From Amaricoccus solimangrovi (GTDB lineage Bacteria; Pseudomonadota; Alphaproteobacteria; Rhodobacterales; Rhodobacteraceae), in assembly GCF_006385685.1 (NCBI RefSeq), contig NZ_VFRP01000024.1:1-63512 (forward strand): a stretch of 63,512 nt of DNA, in the 5' to 3' direction. A program made the position numbers and the translations under genes. Every line of letters starts with the position of its first letter. Position 1 is the stretch's first letter. Positions 19,034-28,101 of this stretch are shown piece by piece. The notes beneath the pieces are model-generated. The model was given only the letters and a program-made list of their open reading frames with translations. It made no database searches and had not been told where the DNA came from.

Positions 19034-20257
19034 TCAGCGGGGGAGGGCGGCCTCCCGCTCGCGCAGGGCGTTGCTCGCGGCCCAGATCGTGGCGAAGACG
19101 ATGCCGCCGTCTCCGGTCAGGAGGTTGGCCGAGGTGGTGCTCATCAGCAGCGCGAAGGCGCCCGCGAAGCCGAGTGCCCGTTCGAGCGGGCGGCGCGCCA
19201 TCAGGCAGCGGTGCGATACCACGGCGCAGATCGCCGCCGTGGTCACGAGCCAGGCGAGCCAGGCGAGACCGCCGATCCCCGCGATGCCGATGGGGCCGAG
19301 ATCCTCGAAATAGAGGCTGACGCGCAGCATCTCCTGCGCCTTGCTGAAATCCGCCGCCATGCCGAAGCCGATCAGCGTATGGGCCTCGAAGAGATCGGCG
19401 GCGACGGAGAGCGTTTCGGCGCGGAGCCGGAGCGTCGGCATGTCCTGCGCGAGCAGCGCGCGCGACAGTTCCGGCGCCATCATGGAGCCGACGAGGCCGA
19501 TCACGAGAAGCCCGACGGGGACGGCGGGCAGCATCCAGGCGAGCAGGCGGTCCGCGCGCAGGAACCACGCGACCAGCAGCAGGAGCAGGATGGCGCTCGG
19601 CACCCGCGATTGCGCGAGAAGGAAGGCGGCCAGCGCGGCGGCGAGTGCGAGCCAGGCGAGCGGGCCCGGCAGCACGCCCGTCCGCCCGCCCGAGAGGAAG
19701 AGCAGGAGCGCCCCCGCCGAGGCGAGAAAGTAGACCCGGCGGCTCCGGAACGGGTCGTTGAGGATCAGCGAGACGTCCGGGGCGTTCTGGAACCCGTCGG
19801 CGAAGACGACGACGGAGGCGAGAAGCACGTAGAGCGTGGCGTAGCCGAGCAGGATCAGCGCGATGATCCGCAATCCCTCCTCGACGCCGAGCCGCCGGCA
19901 GAGGCAGAACACCGGGAAATACAGCAGCGCGCCGCTGATCGCGCCGAGCGCGCGGTAGTCGTTGGGCGAGTCCGAGCGCATCGAGAAGACCATCAGCGAC
20001 ACGAGGACGAGGATCACCACGTTGAGGAAGAAGACGAAGGGAAAGATGGAGTAGACCCCTTCCGCGAGCACCAGAAGCCCGATGGTGCCGCTCGCGATGA
20101 CGAGGAGCAGTCCCAGGGAGGCGACGGGCGGCAGGACGAAGAGCATCAGCCGCGAATACTGGACCAGGGTCAGCAGGAAGAGCCCGGCGGAGGCCGCCGC
20201 GAGTGGGTTGAACAGGGCGAAGGGGGACGCGCGGCCCATCGCGCGCGGGGCGATCAT
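19034..20257 (-). CDS. Wzy-like O-antigen/exopolysaccharide polymerase
   Basis: A 407-residue integral membrane protein with about ten to twelve predicted transmembrane helices, for example LVLLVIASGTIGLLVLAEGV-like segments near the N-terminus. It has a large loop in the second half (RLRAETLSVAADLFEAHTLI then GFGMAADFSK), typical of the Wzy/O-antigen ligase superfamily. Such proteins polymerise lipid-linked repeat units on the periplasmic face of the inner membrane. Its position as the last gene of the leftward exopolysaccharide operon supports this. Sequence conservation in the family is poor, so the call rests on topology, loop and context. It could instead be an O-antigen ligase. Confidence 0.75.
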   Translation of the reverse strand: MIAPRAMGRASPFALFNPLAAASAGLFLLTLVQYSRLMLFVLPPVASLGLLLVIASGTIGLLVLAEGVYSIFPFVFFLNVVILVLVSLMVFSMRSDSPNDYRALGAISGALLYFPVFCLCRRLGVEEGLRIIALILLGYATLYVLLASVVVFADGFQNAPDVSLILNDPFRSRRVYFLASAGALLLFLSGGRTGVLPGPLAWLALAAALAAFLLAQSRVPSAILLLLLVAWFLRADRLLAWMLPAVPVGLLVIGLVGSMMAPELSRALLAQDMPTLRLRAETLSVAADLFEAHTLIGFGMAADFSKAQEMLRVSLYFEDLGPIGIAGIGGLAWLAWLVTTAAICAVVSHRCLMARRPLERALGFAGAFALLMSTTSANLLTGDGGIVFATIWAASNALREREAALPR

Positions 20258-20268
20258 TTCTCCGCTCC

Positions 20269-21186
20269 CTAGCCGTAACACGACGGAAGCGCCCCGGTCA
20301 GCCCGGCGATCCGGCCCGCGGCGCCGGCGAAACGCTGGCGCATGACGATGCGCGGCCGCCGGTTCGTTGCGAACCGCAGCAGCCCGCCGCCCACCTCCTT
20401 CAGCGCCGAGCCGACCTCCCGCCGCCAGGCGGCCAGTTCCCCGTCGAGCATCCGCGAGATCCGCGCGGAATTGGCGGCGGAGGTCCTGTGGCGCGACAGG
20501 ATCCAGGCCTCGGCGCAGCGGTGCTCCGGTACGGGCTCCACCACGCGGGCGCCCGCGACCCATTCCATCCGCTCCCCACGCGCGAGCGCGCTCCGGAAAA
20601 GGTAGGTGTCCTCCCCGCCGCTCCGGGCGAAATCGGGGTGAAAGAGCTCCGGACCCCGGGCTTCGAAAAACCGGCGCCGCACCGCGAGGTTGTTGGCGCT
20701 GCGAAGCCGGGGAACGGGACCGGAGGACGCGTAGGGAACGCCGAACATCTCGAGGCCGCGGATCTCCCCGGGGGTCGCCGGGGGAAAGGTGTAGAGGGTG
20801 GGTCCGCCGAGCAGATCCGCCTCGCCCCCGCGCACCGCCTCCGCCAGCCGCTCCAGCCACTCCGGTTCGGCATGGGAATCGTCGTCGAGCATCGCGACCG
20901 CCTCGACCGGATAGCGTGCGAAGGCGTGGCTGAGCCCCGCGTTGCGGTTTTGGCTGAGCCCGCGCGCGGGCACGGAGATCCAGGAGATCTCGCACCCGGG
21001 CCGCTCCGATTTCCACGCCCGCGCCACCGCGATCCCGGCGGCGGCCTCGGCGTCGTTGTCCGCGACGACGATGGGGAAGTCCGCGACGGTCTGCGCCGCG
21101 AGGCTCTCCAGCGCCAGGGCGAGGCCTTCCGGGCGGCGGAAGGTCGGGATCAGCACCGCGACGGGGCAGGGGGTGTCCATCCTCAT
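20269..21186 (-). CDS. Family 2 glycosyltransferase
   Basis: A 305-residue GT-A fold enzyme. The N-terminus CPVAVLIPTFRRPEGLALAL and the DxD-like VEAVAMLDDDSHAEPEWLER place it in GT2, and SGGEDTYLFRSALARGERME fits the acceptor/base ED motif. It has no transmembrane segment and should act on a lipid-linked sugar at the cytoplasmic face of the membrane. It starts within an ATGA overlap with the upstream acyltransferase gene; an alternative start lies two codons downstream. The sugar donor is unknown. Confidence 0.88.
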   Translation of the reverse strand: MRMDTPCPVAVLIPTFRRPEGLALALESLAAQTVADFPIVVADNDAEAAAGIAVARAWKSERPGCEISWISVPARGLSQNRNAGLSHAFARYPVEAVAMLDDDSHAEPEWLERLAEAVRGGEADLLGGPTLYTFPPATPGEIRGLEMFGVPYASSGPVPRLRSANNLAVRRRFFEARGPELFHPDFARSGGEDTYLFRSALARGERMEWVAGARVVEPVPEHRCAEAWILSRHRTSAANSARISRMLDGELAAWRREVGSALKEVGGGLLRFATNRRPRIVMRQRFAGAAGRIAGLTGALPSCYG

Positions 21187-22271
21187 CCCCCCTTGGGAAC
21201 CGCCTGTTCGACCGGGACCGGCGTGAAGCGGCGCGCGATCCTGAGGAGCGGGCGCTCGATCACGACATAGGTGATCCAGCCCGCCGCCAGTCCCGAGGCG
21301 AGCCCGGCGAGGCCGAAGGCGAGATAGGCGAGGCCGGCGGGTTCCGCGCCGAGCAGTTTCGGGGCGATCACCGCGAGCGCGCCGATCGGGAACATGTGGA
21401 AGAGATAGGCCGAGTAGGAGGCCGAGCCGAACCGTTCGAGCGCGCGCAGGCGCGGCCAAGCGCCCGCCCGCTCCATCGCGACGGTGGCGAGCAGCGTGGT
21501 CGCGGAGAAGGTCACGACGATCGCCTGGAGCCACATGCTCGGATAATTGTCCGTGAGCCCCGCCGCCGCGGCGACGAGCACGGCGGTCGAGGCGAGGCAG
21601 AGCAGGCCGAGCGCGCGCCACGACGCGGCCACCAGGCCCGGCCGCAGGCAGTAGACGAGCCCCACGACCGCGCCGGCGGCGAAGCCCAGCACGTCGTAGC
21701 CGGTGACGAAGCGCGCGATCGGGTTCTCGAAGTCGACGAGCCGTCCGAGGGTCGCGAGCCCGACCATCAGCGCGCAGAGGACGATCGTCCGCTGGGTCCG
21801 GTTGAGAAAGCAGAGCGCGGTGAAGCAGAGGTAGAAGAACATCTCGTAGTTCAACGTCCAGCCGAGCTTCACGAAGGGTTCGATATGGCCGGGATTGCCC
21901 GGCCGCTCCATCGGGATGAAGAGCAGCGAGCCGATGAAATGCGCCGCGTCGAAGACCGTGTGCCGGAAGAACGGCAGGCCGAGCCAGGCCATCGCGCCGA
22001 CGAGCACGGTGATGAACCAGTAGAGCGGACAGATCCGCAGCAGGCGCCGGACCAGGAAATCCCAGGGGTCGAAGCGCCCCTCGGGCGTGATCACGGTCAT
22101 GATGAAGCCGCTGATCACGAAGAACAGCGTCACCCCGATCCGCCCGGCGGTCCAGGGCCAGAGCGGCGGCTGGGAGAGCAGGTGGGCGAAGGCATGGGCG
22201 CAGATCACCGTGCCGGCGGCGAGCGCGCGCAGGCACTGGATCGACTCGATCTCCAGACGCTGGCCGCTCAT
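21183..22271 (-). CDS. Acyltransferase 3 family membrane protein
   Basis: A 362-residue polytopic membrane protein of the acyltransferase-3 (OafA/ExoZ-like) family. The N-terminal RALAAGTVICAHAFAHLL and RIGVTLFFVISGFIMT with the conserved histidine are diagnostic; further motifs are RRLLRICPLYWF and LGWTLNYEMFFYL. ExoZ/OafA proteins add acetyl or other acyl groups to sugars of surface polysaccharides. About ten membrane helices are visible. Gene ends overlap both neighbours by four bases, so it belongs to the exopolysaccharide operon and probably O-acylates the repeat unit. Confidence 0.92.
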   Translation of the reverse strand: MSGQRLEIESIQCLRALAAGTVICAHAFAHLLSQPPLWPWTAGRIGVTLFFVISGFIMTVITPEGRFDPWDFLVRRLLRICPLYWFITVLVGAMAWLGLPFFRHTVFDAAHFIGSLLFIPMERPGNPGHIEPFVKLGWTLNYEMFFYLCFTALCFLNRTQRTIVLCALMVGLATLGRLVDFENPIARFVTGYDVLGFAAGAVVGLVYCLRPGLVAASWRALGLLCLASTAVLVAAAAGLTDNYPSMWLQAIVVTFSATTLLATVAMERAGAWPRLRALERFGSASYSAYLFHMFPIGALAVIAPKLLGAEPAGLAYLAFGLAGLASGLAAGWITYVVIERPLLRIARRFTPVPVEQAVPKGG

Positions 22272-23425
22272 CTCGAGGCTCCGAAGGGTGTGGGGGCGGG
22301 CGCGCCCGCGGGCCGCCTCGGACCGGCGAGGCAGGCGGCGACGATGTCCCGGAAGCCGGCGCGGTAGCGCTCCCGGGAATAGGTGGCGAGGAAGCGGCGG
22401 CGGCCCGCCTCGCCCATGGCCGGGGCGCGGGCCATCACATCGGCGAGCGCGGCGCGCAGGGCCTCGGGATCCCCGGGTGCGAACAGCCGCCCGGTCTCGC
22501 CGTCGACGACGATCTCGGCCAGCCCGCCATGGTTCGCCGCGATGACCGGCCGGCCGGCCGACATCGCCTCGATCGCGACGAGGCCGAAGGGCTCGGGCCG
22601 GAGGGACGGGACGACGAGGGCGTCCGCCCAGGCGAGGCTCCGCCCCGGATCGGGCTGGAAGCCCGCGAATTCGACCATGCCTTCGAGATGCTCGGCGGCG
22701 AAGCGCCGCAGCGCGTCGAGCCGGGCCTCTTCCTCGAACCCCGCGCCCACCACCCGGAGCCGGATCCTCCGGCGAAGCTCCCCGGGCGCCGCCGCGAGGG
22801 CTTCCAGCAGGAAATCCTGCCCCTTCCAGGCGTTGATCCGCCCGAGCATCAGGAGGTTGAAGATCGCGCCGCCGGGCGCCGGGGGCGGCGCGGGGGCGAA
22901 GGCGTCGGGCACGGCATTGGGCAGCACGGCCCAGAGCCGTCCGGCGGGCGCCGTCCCGAAGGCGGCGCGGGTCGCGCGGGAATTGAAGACGGCCGAGGCG
23001 CCGGAGAGGATCGCGAGCCCCCGCACCAGCCGGGCGAAGGGGCCGGAGGGGATCTCGCGGATATGGATCAGCGCCGGGACGGACAGCGCGCGCAGCGCCA
23101 CCATGTAGTCGAAGACGACCGAGGTGTTGACGTAGACGAAATCGCTTCGCCGGATCCGCCGCCCGGCGCGGAGCACGGCGGCGGGGAAGACGAGGCACCG
23201 GCCGAGGAGCCAGAGCGCCCCCCGGGAGCGGCGCGGCACCCAGATGTCCTCGAACTCCACCGGAACACCCTCCGCCGCGAAGGCCGCGGCCAGCTCCCCG
23301 CCCCGGGGCAGGACGACGGTGAGTTCCGCCGGGGCGAATTCCTCGCGCAGCAGCAGGACGTTCATGAGAAAGCTGCGATCGGAGCCGTAGAGCTCGTATC
23401 CCTGGTGGATGCAAACTATCCGCAT
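22268..23425 (-). CDS. Family 4 glycosyltransferase
   Basis: A 385-residue GT-B fold enzyme. The N-terminal domain starts MRIVCIHQGYELYGSDRSFL. The C-terminal donor domain has LLMLGRINAWKGQDFLLEAL and the EX7E-type motif RPEPFGLVAIEAMSAGRPVI followed by NHGGLAEIVVDGETG, characteristic of retaining GT4 enzymes. It is predicted to add one sugar to the lipid-linked repeat unit. It overlaps the next gene by four bases and lies 10 bases after the autokinase gene. The sugar specificity cannot be read from the sequence. Confidence 0.9.
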   Translation of the reverse strand: MRIVCIHQGYELYGSDRSFLMNVLLLREEFAPAELTVVLPRGGELAAAFAAEGVPVEFEDIWVPRRSRGALWLLGRCLVFPAAVLRAGRRIRRSDFVYVNTSVVFDYMVALRALSVPALIHIREIPSGPFARLVRGLAILSGASAVFNSRATRAAFGTAPAGRLWAVLPNAVPDAFAPAPPPAPGGAIFNLLMLGRINAWKGQDFLLEALAAAPGELRRRIRLRVVGAGFEEEARLDALRRFAAEHLEGMVEFAGFQPDPGRSLAWADALVVPSLRPEPFGLVAIEAMSAGRPVIAANHGGLAEIVVDGETGRLFAPGDPEALRAALADVMARAPAMGEAGRRRFLATYSRERYRAGFRDIVAACLAGPRRPAGAPAPTPFGASR

Positions 23426-23435
23426 GTCGGGCCCG

Positions 23436-25736
23436 CTATCGATCGTAGTAGGTGGAATATTTCAGCTGCGCCGAAAGCGCGGTGTCGCGGCTGATCCGCG
23501 CCGCCGCGCGCTTGCCCACGCGGCTCAGCACCACGCCGGCGAATTGCGACCGCCTGGCGCGCAGGCTCGATACGCCCTCCGCCGCGGTCTCGAGCGATGT
23601 GCTGCGCCAGCGCACCACGTAGAGGATGCGGTCCGCGAGCGGCACGATGCCGCGCGCGTCGGCGAAGACCATCGTCGGCGGCAGGTCGATGATCACGATG
23701 TCCTTCGCGGCGGCGATCGCGCGGATGAGATCGGCGAAGGCCTCGGTGCCGAGCATGTCGGGCGAGACCTTGGACCCGCTGGCGGCGCGGAAGGTGAAGA
23801 GTTCGAGGCCGAAGGCCGCGGGGTCGCGATAGCAGAGCGTCTCGACGCCCTTGGGCCCGGTCAGCCCCGCCGGCGTCGCCTCCGCCGGATCGATGCCGAG
23901 CGCGCGCAGCAGCGTCGGCTTGCGCAGGTCGCAGTCGACGAGCGCGACGGTCAGGCCCGCCTCCCAGTAGGAGGTGGCGAGCATCGTGGAGACGGTGGTC
24001 TTGCCCTCCCCGGGCACCGAGGAGGCGACCATGACGATCCGGCGCTGCGAGGCGGGGCCGGGGATGGCGGAGCGGATCATCCGGAAGGTCTCGCGGATGA
24101 TGCGCGAGCGCGGCGCGTCGGTCAGGCGCAGCGGCGACACCCGCCGGATGTGCCTCTCCTCGGGCACCGAGGCGATGACCGGCAGGCCGAGCGCCGCCTG
24201 CACGCTCCTGGGCGTGAGCGCCGAGCGGCCGAGAACGGCGCGCAGGCAGATGATGCCCGCGCCGAGGCCGAGGCCGAGCAGGGTGGCCGCGAGCACCGCG
24301 AGCTTGCGCCGGCTGGATACGGGCCGCAGCGGCGGGTCGGCCTTCGCGAGCACGCGCATCGAGCCCTGGCCGAGGCCCTTCGCGTCGGAGATCTGGTGCA
24401 GCCGCTCCAGCACGCCCTCGTAGACGGAATGCGTGGCATCGGCCATGTATTCGAGCTGCCGCAGCTCGACCTGCTGCGCCTCCTGCTCCCGGGCGAGCGC
24501 CTCCAGCGCCGTGAGGTTCCGGCGCAGCGATTCCACCTGCGACCGGCTCGACTCGAGCGAGAGGGTGACGCTCGTCAGCAGGTTGCGGGCCTCCGAGTCG
24601 ATGACCTCCTCCGCCGCCGCGATCTGCGCGTCGATCCGGCGCACGGCGTCGTGGGTCGGAGAGAAGACCGCGAGCAGCTGCCGGCGCTCCGACATCAGGT
24701 TCGACCGGTTGGTGATCGCCCCCGAGGCGGCCTGCGACCGCAGGAGTTCCGGAATGCCGGACGGATCGCCCCCCTCCTTCAGGAAGTGTTCGAGCTGGTT
24801 CTCGCGGGTCTCGAACTCCACCACGGTGTTCTGCACCCGCGTCATCTCCGCCGTGGTGGCGGAAATCTCCTGCTGGGTGACTTCGGGGGACTGCCCGGTG
24901 CTCCGCGCGATCTCGACCCGCTTGCGCTGCGCGGCCTCCTCGGCGCCGCTCGCCTCCATGGCCAGGGCCTCGGCGCGCGAGGTCAGGAGGTTCGCGGCGC
25001 GCTGCGACTGCGCGATCTGGAACTCGAGCTCGCCGATCCGGTACTGCTCGGTGAAGGCCTGGGCGATGGCGGCGGCGGTTTCCGGAGTCTCGGCCGTGAT
25101 GTCGATCTCCACGACGCGGGAGTTCGGGATCGTCCGGATCGCCAGCATCTTCATCACCGTGTCCACCACCTCGGAGCGCAGGCGCTCCTCCGGGCTCATC
25201 CCGGCCAGCTCGGCGGGGTCCGGGGCGACCTCGGCCTCGCGGCCGAGCCGGGTCCGGATCCCGGATTTCACCCGGTCGACGAGCGCGGCGATCCGGGCGC
25301 GCGGCGAGACCTCCTCCGCCTCCTCGGGGCGGAGCGCCGGGTTGAACTCCGGATTCCCGGTCAGGTGGAGGCTGTCGACCACCCGCTCCGCGAGGTCGCG
25401 GGAGGTCAGGACCTCGATCTCGTTCTGGACCGGGGGCAGGTCGCTGTAGCGCCGGGTGAAGAGCTCGTTGATGTCGGTCGTCTGCCCGGAATTGTCGAAG
25501 AGCACCTTGGTCGTCGCCCGGTAGAGCGGCGGGCCGAAGGAGGTGGCGAGGATCGCGAGGCCGACGGCCAGCGCGAGGCAGAGCGCGAGCGTCCGCCATC
25601 CCTGGCGAAGCTGGTCCAGCACCCAGCGCAGATCCATGAAACCGTCCGGGGCGCGGCTCGCGGGGCTGTGGTATTCGTCCGGCTCGATGGTCGAGAGTTC
25701 CGGCCGTTGTGAGCCGTGATGTATCACATGCGCCAT
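23436..25736 (-). CDS. Wzc/ExoP-type chain-length regulator and tyrosine autokinase
   Basis: A 766-residue polysaccharide co-polymerase with a fused bacterial tyrosine kinase. A Wzz-type N-terminal domain (about 35-140) carries the first membrane helix (TLALCLALAVGLAILATSFG). A long coiled-coil periplasmic stretch follows (about 230-440), then a second helix near residue 480 (LAVLAATLLGLGLGAGIICL). The cytoplasmic kinase has Walker A VPGEGKTT near residue 575, A' VALVDCDLRKP and Walker B IVIIDLPPT near 682. The C-terminus ends KYSTYYDR, a short tyrosine cluster that can be autophosphorylated. It controls polymerisation and export of the polysaccharide made by the surrounding operon. Confidence 0.94.
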   Translation of the reverse strand: MAHVIHHGSQRPELSTIEPDEYHSPASRAPDGFMDLRWVLDQLRQGWRTLALCLALAVGLAILATSFGPPLYRATTKVLFDNSGQTTDINELFTRRYSDLPPVQNEIEVLTSRDLAERVVDSLHLTGNPEFNPALRPEEAEEVSPRARIAALVDRVKSGIRTRLGREAEVAPDPAELAGMSPEERLRSEVVDTVMKMLAIRTIPNSRVVEIDITAETPETAAAIAQAFTEQYRIGELEFQIAQSQRAANLLTSRAEALAMEASGAEEAAQRKRVEIARSTGQSPEVTQQEISATTAEMTRVQNTVVEFETRENQLEHFLKEGGDPSGIPELLRSQAASGAITNRSNLMSERRQLLAVFSPTHDAVRRIDAQIAAAEEVIDSEARNLLTSVTLSLESSRSQVESLRRNLTALEALAREQEAQQVELRQLEYMADATHSVYEGVLERLHQISDAKGLGQGSMRVLAKADPPLRPVSSRRKLAVLAATLLGLGLGAGIICLRAVLGRSALTPRSVQAALGLPVIASVPEERHIRRVSPLRLTDAPRSRIIRETFRMIRSAIPGPASQRRIVMVASSVPGEGKTTVSTMLATSYWEAGLTVALVDCDLRKPTLLRALGIDPAEATPAGLTGPKGVETLCYRDPAAFGLELFTFRAASGSKVSPDMLGTEAFADLIRAIAAAKDIVIIDLPPTMVFADARGIVPLADRILYVVRWRSTSLETAAEGVSSLRARRSQFAGVVLSRVGKRAAARISRDTALSAQLKYSTYYDR

Positions 25737-26878
25737 TATCCCTCACCCCCCGCGCCCTGCGCCACGGGATCGCCCGGGCCGGCCGGCCCCGGGCGGGACC
25801 GCGCGGCCTCTCCCTCCGCCTCCGGATCCAGGAGCGCCAGGAAGATCTCGCCGAGCCCCGCCGAGACGACCTCCGGATCGAGCGCGCTCAGGTCCGGCGC
25901 CCGCGCGGCGGGTTCCGAGGCGAGGGCCGAGGCGAGGGCGGGGGCGTCGAGCTCGTCGAAGAGGGTGATCCAGCCCTCGCCCACCATGGCGCCGAGTTCG
26001 GGCAGCGCGCCGCGCGCGGGCGCGAGCAGCCGGCGGCCCCCCGACAGCGCGCGCAGCGCGACACCGGAATTGTTCACCCGGCGATGCGCCATGACGACGA
26101 TGTCGCAGGCGTCGATCAGGCGGTCGAGTTCCTCGTCGGAGAGAAAGCGCGGCAGGAAGCGGATGCGCGGATCCCCCGCGCAGAGTTCGGCGAGCCGCGC
26201 GCCATAGGCCGGGTCGAAGGGGCGTCCGGCCACGACGAGCGTGGCCTCGGGCCGGTCGAGCGCGCGGAAGGCCGCGACGAGATCCTCGATCCCCTTGTAA
26301 GGCCGGAGCAGCCCGAAGGTCAGAAACACCGGCCCCGCGGGCGGCAGCCCGAGTTCCGCCCGGGCGGCGGCGCGATCCGCCGGCGACGCCGCCCTGAGCG
26401 GATAGCGCGGCGGCGGCAGGATCCGGTGGCGATCCCGGGGGATGCCCGGCCACCGCGCGGAAAACTCCGCGATCGAGTCCGCGTTCATGTGGATGAAGAG
26501 CCGGACGCGCGGCAGGAAGAACCGCCAGAGGATGGCCTCCGCCCGCGGGAACGCGCCGTCATGCGAGCGGATGTTGTGGACGTGGTAGACGATGGGCACC
26601 CCCCGCGCGCGGTAGATCGCGACCGAGAGCAGGAAGGCGGCGAGTTTCGCCAGCGTCCGCCGCGGCGAATGGCCCATCACCACCGCGTCGGGCCAGTGGA
26701 CGTGGAAGATGTCGGCGCCGCGGAAATTGGACGCGAACCAGTCGTAGGCCCCGAGTTCCGCGCCCCGTGCCTCGAGCGGATCGTAAAGCAGCGAGAGGAA
26801 GGTGTTCTCGGACATGCGGCGCGGGAAGCAGCGGACCCTGAGCCCTTCCACCCCGCGGGAATTCCGGGCGCGGCTCAC
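25736..26878 (-). CDS. GT-B glycosyltransferase (family 4-like)
   Basis: A 380-residue glycosyltransferase. The N-terminal part contains FHVHWPDAVVMG and GVPIVYHVHNIRSHDG; the donor domain contains FLTFGLLRPYKGIEDLVAAF and CDIVVMAHRRVNNSGVAL. The pattern is that of GT-B enzymes near GT4, though the EX7E motif is weak (ALSGGRRLLAPARGALPELG). It is related to glycosyltransferases found in succinoglycan- and xanthan-type clusters. The start overlaps the stop of the upstream GH5 gene and the end touches the autokinase gene. The start codon is uncertain because the first 20 residues are poorly conserved in appearance. Confidence 0.85.
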   Translation of the reverse strand: MSRARNSRGVEGLRVRCFPRRMSENTFLSLLYDPLEARGAELGAYDWFASNFRGADIFHVHWPDAVVMGHSPRRTLAKLAAFLLSVAIYRARGVPIVYHVHNIRSHDGAFPRAEAILWRFFLPRVRLFIHMNADSIAEFSARWPGIPRDRHRILPPPRYPLRAASPADRAAARAELGLPPAGPVFLTFGLLRPYKGIEDLVAAFRALDRPEATLVVAGRPFDPAYGARLAELCAGDPRIRFLPRFLSDEELDRLIDACDIVVMAHRRVNNSGVALRALSGGRRLLAPARGALPELGAMVGEGWITLFDELDAPALASALASEPAARAPDLSALDPEVVSAGLGEIFLALLDPEAEGEAARSRPGPAGPGDPVAQGAGGEG

Positions 26879-28101
26879 GGGATCGGCTCCGCCTCGGGCG
26901 ACTTCAGCCCCAGCGCCTCGACGAGTTCGCCGTGCCAGCGGATGTCGCGGTCGGCCACGGTCAGCGCCATGCCCTCGTCATAGCTCCACATCGCCCAGGG
27001 CATCCCCCGCGCCTCGGCCGCCTGGCGCACCGCGCCGACCCAGCGCGCGGCGCTGTCGATATCGGCGCCCTGCCATTTGCGCTCCCGCTTCAGCACGCCG
27101 AATTCGGAGAGGATGATCCGGTCCGCCGGAATGTCGTGCGCGCGCGCCCAGTCCGCCACCCGGTCGAAATCCGTGGCGATGAAGTCCGGGCCGGCATTCG
27201 ACGCGTAGTACCTGTCGGCGAGATCGAGCGCCTGACGCGTCGCCGCCTCGCCGAAGCGGGCATAGCCCTCGGTCTTGGGTGCCACTTCGAGAATCCGCGC
27301 CCGCGCGCTCTCCAGATCGCCCCGCGCCGCGGGCCAGGCGAGTCCCGTGACCACCCGGTTGCCGGGATCGCCGGACCAGCTGTTGCCCTGATGGGTGAAG
27401 ACATAGGGGGAGTAGTAGTGGAAGGTGTAATAGAGCCGCTCCGGATCGAGGGGGAGTTCGGCGGGGTCGAGCAGCACGAAGCCGTCGATCGCGCTCCAGC
27501 AGGAGCCCGTGACCACCATTCTCGCCTCGTCCGAGGCCGCCGCGACCGCTTCCAGGATCTGGCGCTGGAAGATCGGCCAGACGGGATCGTCGCAGACGCT
27601 CGAGGGTTCGTTGATCGTCTCGAACAGGACGTGTTCGAAGCCGAGATCGCCCATCACCGCGATGAGATCGAGGAGCGAGGCGATGTATTGCTCGCGCAGT
27701 CCCTCGTCGGCGGCGATCGCGGCGTAGGACACCGTGGAGCCGGCATGGATGTTCAGCATGATGTCGAGGCCCTGCGCGCGGGCGGTCTCGAGCACGGTCC
27801 GGATATTGGCGAAGGCGGCGCGGCGCTTGTCGGGGTCCATCGGCAGGAAGGGGCCGGGCGAGATCGGCACGCGGATGAAGTCGAACCCGGCGGCGGCGAT
27901 CTTCTCCAGATCCGCCCGATAGGATTCGGCGGTATAGGCCGGATAGGCGGGATCGGCGAAGACGACCGGCTTGCTGCCCGGTTTCTGCGCCCTCGGCTTC
28001 GTGAACCAGGGATTGACGTTGATGCCGCGCTCGAACGCCTCCGCCGCTCCGCCGGCGCCGAGCGCGATCGCGATCGCCAGCAGAAGACCCCGCGCGATCA
28101 T
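26875..28101 (-). CDS. Secreted glycoside hydrolase family 5 enzyme
   Basis: A 408-residue enzyme with a signal peptide (GLLLAIAIALGAGGAAEA) and a GH5 TIM-barrel. It has GFDFIRVPISPGPFLP, the acid/base glutamate in FETINEPSSV and the nucleophile glutamate in IILSEFGVLKR. GH5 enzymes cleave beta-glucans, beta-mannans and related chains. Encoded inside a polysaccharide operon and exported to the periplasm, it probably trims or releases the polymer made by the neighbours, like cellulase-family hydrolases of other exopolysaccharide loci. Both ends overlap neighbouring genes by four bases. Confidence 0.9.
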   Translation of the reverse strand: MIARGLLLAIAIALGAGGAAEAFERGINVNPWFTKPRAQKPGSKPVVFADPAYPAYTAESYRADLEKIAAAGFDFIRVPISPGPFLPMDPDKRRAAFANIRTVLETARAQGLDIMLNIHAGSTVSYAAIAADEGLREQYIASLLDLIAVMGDLGFEHVLFETINEPSSVCDDPVWPIFQRQILEAVAAASDEARMVVTGSCWSAIDGFVLLDPAELPLDPERLYYTFHYYSPYVFTHQGNSWSGDPGNRVVTGLAWPAARGDLESARARILEVAPKTEGYARFGEAATRQALDLADRYYASNAGPDFIATDFDRVADWARAHDIPADRIILSEFGVLKRERKWQGADIDSAARWVGAVRQAAEARGMPWAMWSYDEGMALTVADRDIRWHGELVEALGLKSPEAEPIP